Below, piece after piece: positions 1 to 8,605 of a stretch of DNA of 64,000 nucleotides. Source of the stretch: Pachyrhynchus sulphureomaculatus (lineage: Eukaryota > Arthropoda > Insecta > Coleoptera > Curculionidae); the NCBI GenBank assembly GCA_019049505.1, contig CM032448.1, positions 52,376,826 through 52,440,825 of the forward strand, in the 5' to 3' direction. Below the pieces are notes generated by a model that was given only the letters and a program-made list of their open reading frames with translations, was not told the origin of the DNA and did not search any database. Position 1 is the stretch's first letter, and each line of letters opens with the position of its first letter. The translations under genes and the position numbers were made by a program.

Positions 1-1277
1 CACCAGGCGTTGCTGCCTTGGTCTGATTGTTTGTAAAGTAACGTTTTGTTTTTTAAGTTCAATTTGCTCGTTATGTTTAGTAGGGGATATAGTTTGTTGT
101 AGAGTCTGTTTGTCTTGTGTATTTTGTCTGTGATATGTTGTTTCCAGTACAGTTTTTTGTCTAAGGTGATCCCCAAATATTTTAGGGTGTCCCCCCAAAC
201 TATTTGGCGATCTTGTACTGTGACTGGATTTGGTCGTCGGCGTTTGCGTGTGAAGAGTATCGCTTGTGTCTTTTCTGGATTAGCTTTGATCTTCCAAAGC
301 GTCATCCAGTCTTGTATTGCGTCTGTTTGTCGTTGTAAATGCATTTTTAATCGTCTTTGGTTTCTGTCTGTTGCATATATTGCAGTGTCGTCTGCATATA
401 TTGAAAGGGATGGGTGGGCGGTTTTTGGAATGTCAGCTGTGAATATGTTATATAAGATTGGAGCTAGGGGAGAGCCTTGAGGTACACCTGCATTGATACT
501 TCTTATTTGAGAAAGGGACTGATTGGCTTTAGCGAAGAATTTTCGGTTTCTAAGATAAGAACCGATGAATTTTATGAAATTAAGATTTATGTGGAAAATG
601 TGGTGCATTTTGTAAATGAGCCCAAGATGCCATACTTTGTCGCAAGTTTTCTGCACGTCTAAAGCGGTCAGCCCCGTAGAGCTCCTTCGCTGTAGGCCTG
701 CCGAGATGCAGTCGACTAGTCTGACAAGTTGGTGTTCGGTAGAGTGGCTAGCTCTGAACCCGAACTGCTCGTCAGGGATGATGTTCTGTTCCTGTAGGAT
801 GTTTTGTAGCCGAGATAGGAAGATTTTCTCCGCTATCTTGGCTACGGATGATAGAAGGCTGATTGGTCTCCAGTTTTGGGGAAAAGTGAGATTTTGTTCT
901 TTTTTTGGAATCAAGGTAACGATTGCTGTTTTCCAGGGCTTTGGGAAGGTATTGAGATTGAAGCTAGCGTTTATAATGTCTGTAAGTAAGTCTATTATGT
1001 TGTCGGGGAGTTCTTTTAGAGTTTTATTTTTTATTCGGTCTAGGCAGGGAGCTTTTTTATTATTTGACATTTTTATTTGGTTTTTTATCTCAACTGGAGT
1101 AGTGGGGGGATCCGGGGGGGGGGCGGATTTTTTGGGTATATGTCTTAGAATGTGTCTAGCGTCTCTTTCGATTTGCTCTTCACGGTCTATGTCATCGTCT
1201 GGGTCGTTGTGTGGTTGGAATTGCTCCTCCAGCGAGTCTGCGAAAGCTTCCGCTTTCTCTTCGCTGGAGTAAGCCAT
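1..1277 (-). CDS. Jockey-type LINE (J1) ORF2, reverse transcriptase part, runs off window
   Basis: An open frame read on the minus strand from the ATG at 1277-1275 to the window edge with no stop. It codes for the fingers and palm of a non-LTR reverse transcriptase. Visible motifs in order are 'WRPISLLSSVAKIAEK', 'QFGFRASHST', 'GVPQGSPLAPILYN' (near 484) and the catalytic 'YADDTAIYA' (near 385). Motif A reads 'LDVQKTCDKVW', where the usual form is D.SKAFD.VW, so it is probably damaged. The C-terminal end lies outside the window. The order of motifs and the upstream APE-type endonuclease (1389-1561 and 20008-20550) place it in the Jockey group. The start at 1277 is simply the first ATG after a poly-C interruption; in the intact element this is internal to ORF2. 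Confidence 0.85.
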   Translation of the reverse strand, partial: MAYSSEEKAEAFADSLEEQFQPHNDPDDDIDREEQIERDARHILRHIPKKSAPPPDPPTTPVEIKNQIKMSNNKKAPCLDRIKNKTLKELPDNIIDLLTDIINASFNLNTFPKPWKTAIVTLIPKKEQNLTFPQNWRPISLLSSVAKIAEKIFLSRLQNILQEQNIIPDEQFGFRASHSTEHQLVRLVDCISAGLQRRSSTGLTALDVQKTCDKVWHLGLIYKMHHIFHINLNFIKFIGSYLRNRKFFAKANQSLSQIRSINAGVPQGSPLAPILYNIFTADIPKTAHPSLSIYADDTAIYATDRNQRRLKMHLQRQTDAIQDWMTLWKIKANPEKTQAILFTRKRRRPNPVTVQDRQIVWGDTLKYLGITLDKKLYWKQHITDKIHKTNRLYNKLYPLLNITSKLNLKNKTLLYKQSDQGSNAW

Positions 1278-1313
1278 TCCGTTACGACTGTGTAAAGGGG
1301 GAATAGAGGTTCC

Positions 1314-1344
<31 letters not shown>

Positions 1345-1388
1345 CCGGGACATTCTCCAGAGAGAATTATCCTCGGGATTCAGGGTGG
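1278..1388 (-). other. J1 linker with poly-C run
   Basis: Sequence between the endonuclease and RT frames of J1. It should be coding, but is broken by 27 consecutive C residues at 1312-1338, so the two flanking ORFs are in separate frames. Such a run inside a LINE coding region is unusual and may be a slippage or assembly artefact. Confidence 0.5.
1312..1338. repeat. poly-C homopolymer (27 C on the plus strand)
   Basis: An uninterrupted run of 27 C. A similar run of 25 C sits in the ORF1 of another LINE at 45672-45696. Confidence 0.95.
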
Positions 1389-1561
1389 TCAGGAATTCCT
1401 CCCATTTCTCGTTTTTGTTATGGTGTTTGTGTATCTTTTGTATGTGTGTTCTCCCACGTAAAGAGAAACAGGAAAGTGGTCAGAGCTGAGATTGTCCATA
1501 GTGATGGTTCTAATATTGTAATGGCAGTTTTGTGATAGTCCAAAGTCTATTGTTGTTGGGT
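1389..1561 (-). pseudogene. J1 ORF2 endonuclease, C-terminal part
   Basis: The end of the APE-type endonuclease domain of J1. 'TTIDFGLSQN' and 'LSSDHFPVSL' are the conserved C-terminal DxxL/SSDH motifs, with the SDH histidine being catalytic in this family. The N-terminal half is 18.4 kb away at 20008-20550, and the split point is the left end of the Polinton. Downstream of 1389 the frame is lost before the RT frame begins at 1277. Confidence 0.8.
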
Positions 1562-1957
1562 GATTAGTAGGAACTGGGGGCTTAAGCCTCACCCCCACCA
1601 CTTTTCTGGGTCGACCTTGACCAAGCCACGCCTCCTAAGCCACACCTCCTGTCTGGGCCCAGTGTCGCTGCAAATTTCGTGTAGTTCATTTCGATCCTAA
1701 AACATTAGCATTGATTGTCCCCACTTCCTAGTCGCACGCATGAGCCCTCTCGCTTAACTCTGATTGGTCAGGGCTACTTTTAGCCCCACATACTTTAATG
1801 CTGCGGCTCCCCACCCCTTTCCTGATTGGTCAGACTTGGCTCCGCATACTACCTCTCACTACTTTCTTCTCATCGCCCCTTCCACACAGTTTCCAGTAAA
1901 CATACAACTACTTAAGAGTAAGCACCTCATTTGCAAACCAAGTTGCAAGAAGCAAGG
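1562..1957 (+). repeat. left terminal inverted repeat of the Polinton
   Basis: This matches the reverse complement of 19612-20007 over about 396 bp with a few percent mismatch. The outer end reads GATTAGTAGGAACTGGGGGC here and GATTAGTAGTAGGAGCTGGG at the right end, so they differ by one AGT triplet. Similarity stops just after AAGCAA (1951-1955). A translated frame inside the repeat (from 1764) is shared by both copies and is probably not a gene. Confidence 0.9.
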
Positions 1958-1981
1958 TGTCCAGTACTTATCAAGATTTTC

Positions 1982-2654
1982 ATGGCATCTTTGATTTTCG
2001 ATACCATTATTGATCACGTAGGTGAGGTTATTTGTCGTCTACAAAGTACTTCAACATCTGTGTGGGAGTTGAAAGAAGGGGATCTCAAATTTCTACCCCT
2101 TAGTTATATGAAAGAATATATCAGTTCAATTGAATTGCAGAAAGTTTGGAGCAAGTTGCCAGAACGATATCGAAGAGATAAGGAACTACAGTTAAATTTA
2201 CCGTGTTACAAGCATTATAATCAACCAGGCGTAAGTGCACACCTCGATGGGCCGCCGCCATCAATAAGAAAATGCCGTGGCATCGTAACAAAAAGCGAAA
2301 TCAGGAAAGTGAATAAGAAGGTTTGCAATATTTCATACTCTGACGATTCTATTAAAGTATTGCAAACTGAAGAGAGTAGAACTTTAAGTGATGGAAGAAT
2401 TAGTGAGAGAAATGTGTGAGGAATTTATAATGTCGGAGGCATGTTCGGAGTATTATGCGAAGGATGGTCAGGAGACTGAAGCGCAGAGTATTACGATATT
2501 CCTGGAGTATATGGAGCATGCATTTAAATGTAAATTAGCAGCTCAACCATGTCGTGAGTTTCTTAGTAGTAAAAATGAAGATAAACTTATTAAGGAATTT
2601 TTTGAGTTAGGGCTAATTGAACATGTATTTACATTAATGGAATACAATAAATGA
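1982..2654 (+). pseudogene. Polinton unknown gene next to the left terminus (frame break)
   Basis: I do not recognise this gene. The first frame starts at the ATG at 1982 (begins 'MASLIFDTII') and runs to 2419. A second overlapping frame runs from the ATG at 2391 to 2654 (ends 'VFTLMEYNK'). The overlap of about 30 bases and equal strand suggest one protein of roughly 215 residues broken by a single indel near 2390. The first part has basic stretches ('PERYRRDKE', 'IRKVNKK'), the second is acidic and probably helical. No membrane segment or known motif is visible. An AATAAA at 2677-2682 follows directly. Its position just inside the terminus is the mirror of the plus-strand gene at 18623-19207. 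Confidence 0.55.
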
Positions 2655-2676
2655 TTACTGTAAAACAATAATTTGT

Positions 2677-2701
2677 AATAAATACACTTTTTAATTTTAT
2701 T
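2677..2701. terminator. facing polyadenylation signals
   Basis: AATAAA at 2677-2682 serves the plus-strand gene ending at 2654. TTTATT at 2696-2701 (AATAAA on the minus strand) serves the integrase ending at 2717. The two transcripts converge on a 62-bp gap. Confidence 0.55.
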
Positions 2702-2716
2702 ATGGTTTTATTTTTT

Positions 2717-3647
2717 TTACAATACATCTTTTTTTAAAATCCAAGAATTGTGAGATTTATCAAATCCTAGCCATTTAACAAAAACTTTATTTCCTTTTTT
2801 TCTTATAACTTTTTCCACCAAATACACGTCAGGATGTTTAACTTTTTGCAATTCCTCTTCATAAAAGCTACCTTCAATATTTTCATTATTGGCATCTTTT
2901 AAAAGATAAGTAGGTTTTGTGAGTTGTATTTTTCTAATTTGAAATATTTCAGTTGACCAGTTGGGAGTATATCCCTTGTCAAATGCCTCTCTTCGCTTCG
3001 AAATTCTCACAAAATCGTTTACCTTAAACTCGACATGCTTTACATCGAAAATTTTCTGGAAAGTAAAAGAATTTAATAGTACATGTTCTTCATTTTTCCG
3101 GTTAATATTAATAGGTTTGTATCCCGTAGTTCTATGAACAGTATAATTGTATTTTTCCACAATACTTGGCAAAATATTTAACCATTTATAGTTTCCTTGA
3201 TTACTGAAATACTTCCACGTTATATTTTTTAAAGTACGATTAACACGTTCCACTATACTTGCTTTTAAATTAGAAAAAACTACTATAGTGATTTATTTTA
3301 TAATCACGCATTAGTCTTTCAAATTCTTTGTTGTAAAATTCTTTTCCCAGATCTGTTTGCAAATTAACAGGTTTTGTAGTTTTATCTAAAATTTTTTTCA
3401 TTGCTGATGTTACTTCTTTTCCGCTTTTATTTTTAAGAGGTTCAGCCCACACATATTTTGTAAAAGCATTTATTACTACTAAAATATATCTGTTCGATTT
3501 ATTAAATTTAGCATAAGGCTGCATTTCGACTAAATCAGCTTGCCATAAGTCATTTAAACCTTTTACTATCGTTCTACGTCTCCGATAATTTTTTCTAGCT
3601 GGTTTATGTAATTCTTCAACAATGGTTTCTTTAATATTTTCCTTCAT
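2717..3647 (-). pseudogene. Polinton retroviral-type integrase with chromodomain (frame break)
   Basis: The enzyme joins element ends to host DNA. The N-terminal frame (3647-3270) carries 'LNDLWQADLVEM' with the first catalytic Asp and 'NLQTDLGKEF' with the second. The C-terminal frame (3253-2717) begins just downstream of 'ASIVERVNRTLKN', whose Glu completes the D,D-E triad. Then come the 'GYTPNWSTEIFQI' SH3-like region and a C-terminal chromodomain ('YLVEKVIRKKGNKVFVKWLG.....NSWI'). The frames are separated by one extra T in a T run near 3275, which creates a stop. This organisation is the c-integrase of arthropod Polintons. Total length is about 310 residues, so the N-terminal zinc-binding part may be short or missing. 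It is the first gene of a minus-strand block. Confidence 0.88.
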
Positions 3648-3700
3648 AATGGCATTTTCTTACTAGTGATTTTTTATAGAAGATCTTCCTTAAATAATGT

Positions 3701-4661
3701 TTACTTGACCACCTTATCTTTAATATCATTAATAGATGTGATTGCTTTGTTAATTTTATCATCAATTTCTTGTATTTTATTTTTTTGTTCATTACATTTC
3801 ACGTTAATTTCAGTTTCCATGACAGCCTTATCTATAAAAATTTCTTTCTTCAATTCCTTTATTGCAAAATTAAATTCTTCTCGCGCCTCAATAACTTTGT
3901 TTATAGATTCAGCACTTGTGTTTCGAACAAAGGCTTCTATTTCTTTTTTCTGTTTTTCAAACTGTTCTTTCAAGGTTTTTAATCCAGTTGTGGTTCTTAT
4001 AACGTTTACTCGGGATTCATCATAAATTGTTTTAAACGATTCTGTTTCTTCCTTATTATCTTTAATACTAGTTTCACCTAACTTAATTTTATCTGTTAGT
4101 TTGTTTTCAAGATCTACCACCATAGTTTTAATAATTTCAAACGATTTATTAAGTTCCGCGAGTAATCTTTCCTCTATAATTTCAAAATTTTGTAACTTTG
4201 TTGTTATCTCGTCAATTTTCTCTTTATTTTTGGCTATTTTATTCAACGTGTCTTCTTTCCCACGCCCTTTCACTATAGTTTGTACTCTTTCACTTACAGA
4301 CTTTATCTCTGATAACAATTTGGGATCTACATTAGTTTGGTTTTTTAATTCTAGATTGTGTAATTTTATTACTATTTCTTGTGATATTATTTGAACTATC
4401 CTCTAAAGTTTTTATTCTTTCTGTTAATGCAACTATGTCTTTAGAGACCACAACATCGGCTTTATTAGAAGCCTCCATAACTTTTTCTTCCAACTCTACA
4501 ACTTTTGCATTGTGATTTTTGTTAACTAAAGCCTGTAATTTCACAGATCTATCGATATTATTGATATTTTTATTCATATCATCATGAACTTTTCCAAAAT
4601 TTTTCACTTCTAAAGCCACTCTGTCATTAAGAATATTTGTAAAAATTTGAAACTTTGACAC
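3701..4661 (-). pseudogene. Polinton long coiled-coil protein (frame break)
   Basis: Two consecutive frames (4661-4332 and 4318-3701) of one protein of about 320 residues, separated by a 1-base shift near 4385. Nearly the whole length is Glu/Lys-rich heptad sequence without proline, for example 'NKIAKNKEKIDEITTKLQNF' and 'KTLKEQFEKQKKEIEAF', predicting a long parallel coiled coil. There is no signal peptide or catalytic motif. An ATG at 4751 is followed by a stop after three codons, so the true start is unclear; the frame upstream of 4661 is open to about 4740. The gene lies between integrase and two small genes on the same strand. A structural or fibre-like role is possible, but this is inference only. 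Confidence 0.55.
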
Positions 4662-4762
4662 AGGCTCCTTTGAAATATCATCTTTTACTTTATCAATTGT
4701 TGATTGATTGCTGATCTTAATTATTGTTTTAATTTCTGCTATTTAATTCTTCATATCTGCTC

Positions 4763-5062
4763 CTAAAATATCCAAATTTTGTCATCATATTCGGGGATAG
4801 TTTTATCTTCAAATATCTTTATCTTTTTCTTAGTGTTTTCAACATCCTCAATGTTTTCGTTAGGTCTTTTATTTAAATTGTTAATATCGTCTTTCAAATT
4901 AGATTCAAAGTTTTTAATTATTTTGTTTTTAACATATTTCTGATCTCCTTTAAATTTGTTCAAAATTCTGTGTTCAATATTTGAAAATATTGTATATTCC
5001 AATGTAGACGTATCTACTTGGTAACGTTTAGAAATATGTTGACCAAACTTGTCAATAGTCAT
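4763..5062 (-). CDS. Polinton small unknown protein (99 residues)
   Basis: The ORF starts 'MTIDKFGQHI' and ends 'EYDDKIWIF'. The opening resembles the start of hypothetical proteins that occur repeatedly in arthropod Polinton-like loci, but I cannot name a function. It is lysine- and asparagine-rich with predicted helices and no membrane segment. It sits 34 bases downstream of the 131-residue gene at 5097-5492 and just upstream of the coiled-coil gene, all on the minus strand. The stop at 4763 is immediately followed by a possible start at 4751, so this ORF and the coiled-coil protein may once have been one reading frame. Confidence 0.5.
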   Translation of the reverse strand: MTIDKFGQHISKRYQVDTSTLEYTIFSNIEHRILNKFKGDQKYVKNKIIKNFESNLKDDINNLNKRPNENIEDVENTKKKIKIFEDKTIPEYDDKIWIF

Positions 5063-5096
5063 CTTAATATTGTAATAAAATCTGCGTTGTTTCCTT

Positions 5097-5492
5097 TTAT
5101 ATTATAATGTTAGCTTCTTTAAGCTCTTCAATTATAGAAATAATTTCATTGTCATGTCCAGTATGACCTGCAGAGCTGGATGCAAATAATAAACGAAGCC
5201 TATTAACTAACTCATTTGTATCATCCCAATACACATAGTCGGTATTATCTTTATTTGTTTTTAAAGTTAAACTACCACTTTTTGTGGTTGGTTTACTAAC
5301 TCTAGTTTGTCTCAAACTCTGTACTCCTCTGATCAAATTCTCCATAGCATTAATAATTTTGATTTTAGTTATGCCATTCTTTTGCAAATATGGTCCTATT
5401 ATTGTAATACACTTGTGTGATGCATTTCCTTGAACCTGTTCGTTGGGATCGTGGTTCCTACGATACGCGTTAGTTCTTTTTAAAATATCCAT
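5097..5492 (-). CDS. Polinton conserved small protein (131 residues)
   Basis: An intact frame from the ATG at 5492 ('MDILKRTNAYRRNHDP') to the stop at 5097. It has a conserved C-terminal block 'YVYWDDTNELVNRLRLLFAS' followed by an acidic 'DNEIISIIEELKEANIII'. I associate this C-terminal pattern with uncharacterised proteins found beside capsid genes in arthropod Polintons; the function is unknown. It has no membrane segment or zinc motif. It is head-to-head with the penton-like gene across 175 bp, which implies a shared two-way promoter. Confidence 0.6.
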   Translation of the reverse strand: MDILKRTNAYRRNHDPNEQVQGNASHKCITIIGPYLQKNGITKIKIINAMENLIRGVQSLRQTRVSKPTTKSGSLTLKTNKDNTDYVYWDDTNELVNRLRLLFASSSAGHTGHDNEIISIIEELKEANIII

Positions 5493-5667
5493 ATAATTTT
5501 CAAGATCGTCATTTTAACAGCGACGGGAATCAAAATAGGGTAAAATATAATTACAAAAATTTTCAAAATTATAAGAAATCTAATTGTGGGCAATTATGTT
5601 TAAAATTTCTTTATAATAATTCGTATAAGTTATTTAGATTTATTCTCTTCGACCACTTCACATTAAC
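5493..5667. promoter_or_regulatory. two-way promoter region between minus and plus gene blocks
   Basis: A 175-bp AT-rich gap between divergent starts at 5492 (minus) and 5668 (plus). The repeated TAAAATATAA/TTATAAG motifs are TATA-like, but I cannot fix a start site. Confidence 0.35.
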
Positions 5668-6361
5668 ATGTCATTTAGTTTTGTTATTAGTGGTAATTCA
5701 TCTGTTTTAACAACAGACTTTAATCCGCCAATATACCTAGAAGAAAATTCAGAGTATGTTGTTGGACTTGTAAATTTCGGAACATTTAATGCTATCCCTA
5801 ATATTGATGAAGGTCATAATTTAATGATTCATGATGAAGATAGTGCAACTGTTATACCGACTGGTAGTTATGAATTAGCAGATATAAATAAATATTTACA
5901 AGATCATTATCTTAAGGAAGGTTTTGCTTTTCATGTTTATGCGAACAATAATACCTTAAAGACGCATATAAAAAGTGAAAAAACCAATAGTTTTCCGTGA
6001 TGGCACTATTGGTAAATTATTAGGATTCAAAAATCGAATATTAGCGCCTTTGAAAGAACATATATCTAACTATCCTGCAGAAATTATTAAAGTAAATTCG
6101 ATAAATATTGATTGTAGTATTGCTGAAGGGTCATATTTAAATGGAAATCCTGTTCATATAATACATCAATTCTTTCCTAGTGTGGAACCTGGATTCAAAA
6201 TAATTGAGTCACCACAAAACGTCATTTATTTTCCTGTCACTGTAAAGGTGATTGATAAAATAACCATTAAAATACTGGATCAAGAAAATGATGTGGTCAA
6301 TTTGAGAGGAGAAACCGTTACGTTAAGACTACACCTGAAAAAAGTAGATGAACGATGGTAA
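5668..6361 (+). pseudogene. Polinton penton-like minor capsid protein (frame break)
   Basis: This is a single-jelly-roll type protein expected to occupy the vertices of the Polinton capsid. The N-terminal frame 5668-6000 starts 'MSFSFVISGNSSVLTTDF' with 'PIPTGSYE'-like turn 'IPTGSYELADI'. The second frame to 6361 carries 'IGKLLGFKN', 'YLNGNPVHIIHQFFPSVEPG' and 'VTLRLHLKK'. These motifs are typical of the arthropod Polinton protein directly upstream of the major capsid gene. The two frames overlap and are broken by a 1-base indel near 5985, next to runs of A and T. The expected length is about 230 residues. It overlaps the next gene by 7 bases. Confidence 0.75.
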
Positions 6362-6531
6362 TTTTGTATAATAGAAATTTACCATATCTTAATTTCACAC
6401 AGAAATTAACCAAGAAAAACATTAATAAGAAGGGAAACAAACGCTTTTTGTTTAGTAAGAAAGCAAACTCACAAAGGTTAACATCATCTAATCGTCAATT
6501 CCTCCTAAGTTTAGGATTTAAACTGAGATAA
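6355..6531 (+). CDS. 58-residue basic peptide between penton and capsid genes
   Basis: A short complete frame from the ATG at 6355 to the TAA at 6529-6531. It overlaps the end of the penton-like gene by 7 bases and stops one base before the capsid start at 6533. The peptide is strongly basic (about 13 Lys/Arg) with core 'TKKNINKKGNKRFLFSKK' and ends 'FLLSLGFKLR'. This size, charge and place suggest a DNA-condensing core peptide of the adenovirus pX kind, or a packaging cofactor. That is inference from context and composition only. The tight overlap pattern supports it being real. Confidence 0.6.
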   Translation: MVILYNRNLPYLNFTQKLTKKNINKKGNKRFLFSKKANSQRLTSSNRQFLLSLGFKLR

Positions 6532-6532
6532 A

Positions 6533-7747
6533 ATGGAATATTTAAATGTTAAAGAAAATATTCTTATGGATGAATCTATTTTGAGTTGGGAAGTCCTTTC
6601 TTTTGATCCTTTTAATCCTTCAAAACTTGATAATAATGATGAAATCAGGATTGCTTTACAACAAACAGGAAAATATCCTTTACCATGCAAAAGTGAGCTA
6701 TACTTAGAACTACAATTTACTAAGGAGGATGGAACGACTCCGCTAGCAAACACTACATTAATAAATAATGCGCCTGCATTTTTATTTAAAGAGCTGAGAT
6801 ATGTTTTAAATGGTGTTACTATTGATTCTGTTCGAGATATTGGTATAACTTCAACACTGAAAGGTTATATCTCTTATAATCAGAATGAAAGTGCAAAATT
6901 AGAAAATGCTGAATGGTATCCCAAAGCAAAGTATGGAGATAAAATTATGACTGATGATAAAGGAAATGTTTCTTTATGTATCCCATTAAGAATGTACTCA
7001 GGATTTTTTGAAGATTATAATAAAATAATTTTAAATTCACAAGAATTAATTCTAATTAGAAGTAATGATGATACTAATGCTCTAGTATCTACCGCTGATG
7101 AAAAACCTAAAATTAAAATAACGAAACTCTGCTGGCGGGTTCCCCATCTTACGGTAGCCATCCCTCAGGAACTAGCACTTACTAAACTTGTTGATAAGAA
7201 TAATGACATTCTTATTACTTTTCGTAGCTGGGAATTAGTGGAGTACCCAGAGTTATTAGAAACTACAAGATATAATTGGCCTGTAAAAACTTCCACAAAA
7301 GTTAAAACACCCCGTCATGTTTTAATGTCTTTTCAAAACAATAGGCGCGGTAACTTAAAAGCAGATACGAGTAAATTTGATCATTGTGAGCTAAGAAATA
7401 TAAACGTGTTTTTAAATTCAGAAAGATATCCTTACAATGATCTTCAGCTTGATTTTAAAACTAATAAATTTACTACATTATATGAAATGTTTTCTGATTT
7501 CCGTCAAATATATTATAATTTACCAATAGCGCCAATATTTAATCCAGTCGAATTTAAGACTAATTCCCCTATTGTCTATATTAACTGCTCACATCGAAGG
7601 GATTTACTCCAAACTGGTCCGGTAACGATGAGGATTGAATTCGAAACAAAAGAGAAAATTCAAGCCAAAACAACAGCATATTGTCTCATAATCCATGATA
7701 AAATTTTTAGTTATAATACATTGACGAAAATAGTAAAACAACTTTGA
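6533..7747 (+). CDS. Polinton double-jelly-roll major capsid protein
   Basis: An intact 404-residue frame starting 'MEYLNVKENILMDESILSWE'. It shows the layout of the arthropod double-jelly-roll capsid family: 'NDEIRIALQQTGKYPLPCKS' near residues 35-55, 'FLFKELRYVLNGV' near 85, 'CIPLRMYSGFFEDY' near 150, 'WRVPHLTV' near 200, 'FDHCELRNINVFLNSERYPY' near 285 and a C-terminal 'AYCLIIHDKIFSYN'. Trimers of this fold build the hexons of Polinton, adenovirus-like and virophage shells. The length is shorter than many Polinton capsid proteins (usually 500-650), but all blocks are in order. This is the only long virion gene in the element without a frame break. It starts 1 bp after the basic peptide gene and is followed 21 bp later by a small ORF. 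Confidence 0.85.
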   Translation: MEYLNVKENILMDESILSWEVLSFDPFNPSKLDNNDEIRIALQQTGKYPLPCKSELYLELQFTKEDGTTPLANTTLINNAPAFLFKELRYVLNGVTIDSVRDIGITSTLKGYISYNQNESAKLENAEWYPKAKYGDKIMTDDKGNVSLCIPLRMYSGFFEDYNKIILNSQELILIRSNDDTNALVSTADEKPKIKITKLCWRVPHLTVAIPQELALTKLVDKNNDILITFRSWELVEYPELLETTRYNWPVKTSTKVKTPRHVLMSFQNNRRGNLKADTSKFDHCELRNINVFLNSERYPYNDLQLDFKTNKFTTLYEMFSDFRQIYYNLPIAPIFNPVEFKTNSPIVYINCSHRRDLLQTGPVTMRIEFETKEKIQAKTTAYCLIIHDKIFSYNTLTKIVKQL

Positions 7748-7768
7748 AACCAACTCCCACTCTTTCTG

Positions 7769-7954
7769 ATGTTCATAATATATAAAGATCCACGAAGAAA
7801 ATATCATTTTCAGTATAACAAGATCATATATGTTAATTCTGAAAGTATGGTAAACAACTTACAGTTTTATCAACAGTTGGAAAGTTTTGTTAAAAAATTA
7901 GAAGAGCATAAAAGAATAATAGAAGAAGAAAACTATTTTATTCAAGAAATTTAA
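7769..7954 (+). CDS. Polinton small ORF after the capsid gene (61 residues)
   Basis: A complete frame with ATG at 7769, 21 bp after the capsid stop. The C-terminal half ('QLESFVKKLEEHKRIIEEEN') is a charged helix able to form a coiled coil; the N-terminal half is basic and aromatic. I cannot assign a function. Strand, spacing and codon use agree with the flanking capsid and 'QGFK' genes, so it is probably expressed with them. Confidence 0.45.
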   Translation: MFIIYKDPRRKYHFQYNKIIYVNSESMVNNLQFYQQLESFVKKLEEHKRIIEEENYFIQEI

Positions 7955-7986
7955 CGATTTAAAAATTAACTAGGACCTTCATAACC

Positions 7987-8459
7987 ATGAATAATAGACT
8001 TATTATTGATGTACAAGGCTTCAAAAATGAAAAGAACAAATTTATCCCCAAAGAATTAGCTGCTTTTGATGGTTATAGAATTTGTGTCATTTTGTGTTCA
8101 AACAACCTTTTGCTTTCAATTTACTTTCTCCCGAATCAAATAAACAGGCAACTTGGTTAATGAAATATCATCATTGTATTTACTGGAATCAAGGATATAC
8201 CCCTCTACATTATTTTACCGATATTGTTAAGAAACTTACTGAAGATGCTCTTTATGTCTACGTTAAAGGAACAGAAAAAGCAGAATATATTAAAAAATAT
8301 TCTTCCAAGCCAGTAATTGAATTAGATAATCAACGTGGTTTGCAAGCATCAACACCAAAATGTGCGTTTCACTCGAAGTTGCCATGCATATGTGCTTTAA
8401 CAAATGCATTTTTTATGTATGATAATTTTTTTATATTGGTTTTTATTTCTAAAATATAG
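7987..8459 (+). pseudogene. conserved arthropod 'IIDVQGFK' protein (frame break)
   Basis: The frame starts at the ATG at 7987 with 'NRLIIDVQGFKNEKNKFIPK', then loses frame near 8093 and continues as 8082-8459. The second part holds 'WLMKYHHCIYWNQG', 'ALYVYVKGTEKAEYIKKY' and a cysteine-rich tail 'CAFHSKLPCICALTNAFFMY'. I recognise this as a protein family frequent in arthropod genomes beside Polinton-type capsid genes. The 'DVQG' opening and 'YVKG..K' block look like an RNase H/exonuclease-type core, but the enzyme role is inference. The last residues form a cysteine-rich zinc-site candidate. Total length is about 156 residues. Confidence 0.6.
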
Positions 8460-8605
8460 TTTTACAGTTAAAATAAGTTCGCTATTAAATAAAATAATGA
8501 TTTTTACATTTTATATATGGTAATTGTAAAATAAAACACATTGTCAATTATTTTATTATTTGTTAATGTTGTTACAACTTATCTAAATTTATTACAAAAG
8601 AAATT

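Larger units (their letters stand above)
1..1561 (-). mobile_element. 3' half of Jockey-type LINE J1, split by the Polinton
   Basis: This part holds the end of the endonuclease and most of the RT of a LINE whose 5' half is at 20008-22440 on the same strand. The protein ends in '..PNEPTHY' at 20008 on the right, and 'PTTIDFGLSQN' resumes at about 1555 on the left. Counting a GGT triplet once gives an unbroken reading frame across the insertion. The 3' end of the element and its target duplication are outside the window. Confidence 0.85.

Noticed and set aside
115..1272. Plus-strand frames over the J1 RT
   Set aside because: They are the reverse of a clear minus-strand reverse transcriptase.
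1764..1994. Shared translated frame in both Polinton termini
   Set aside because: It starts and ends with the inverted repeat, and the right copy differs only by a few substitutions. The frame has no promoter or continuation, so it is more simply explained by the repeat itself.
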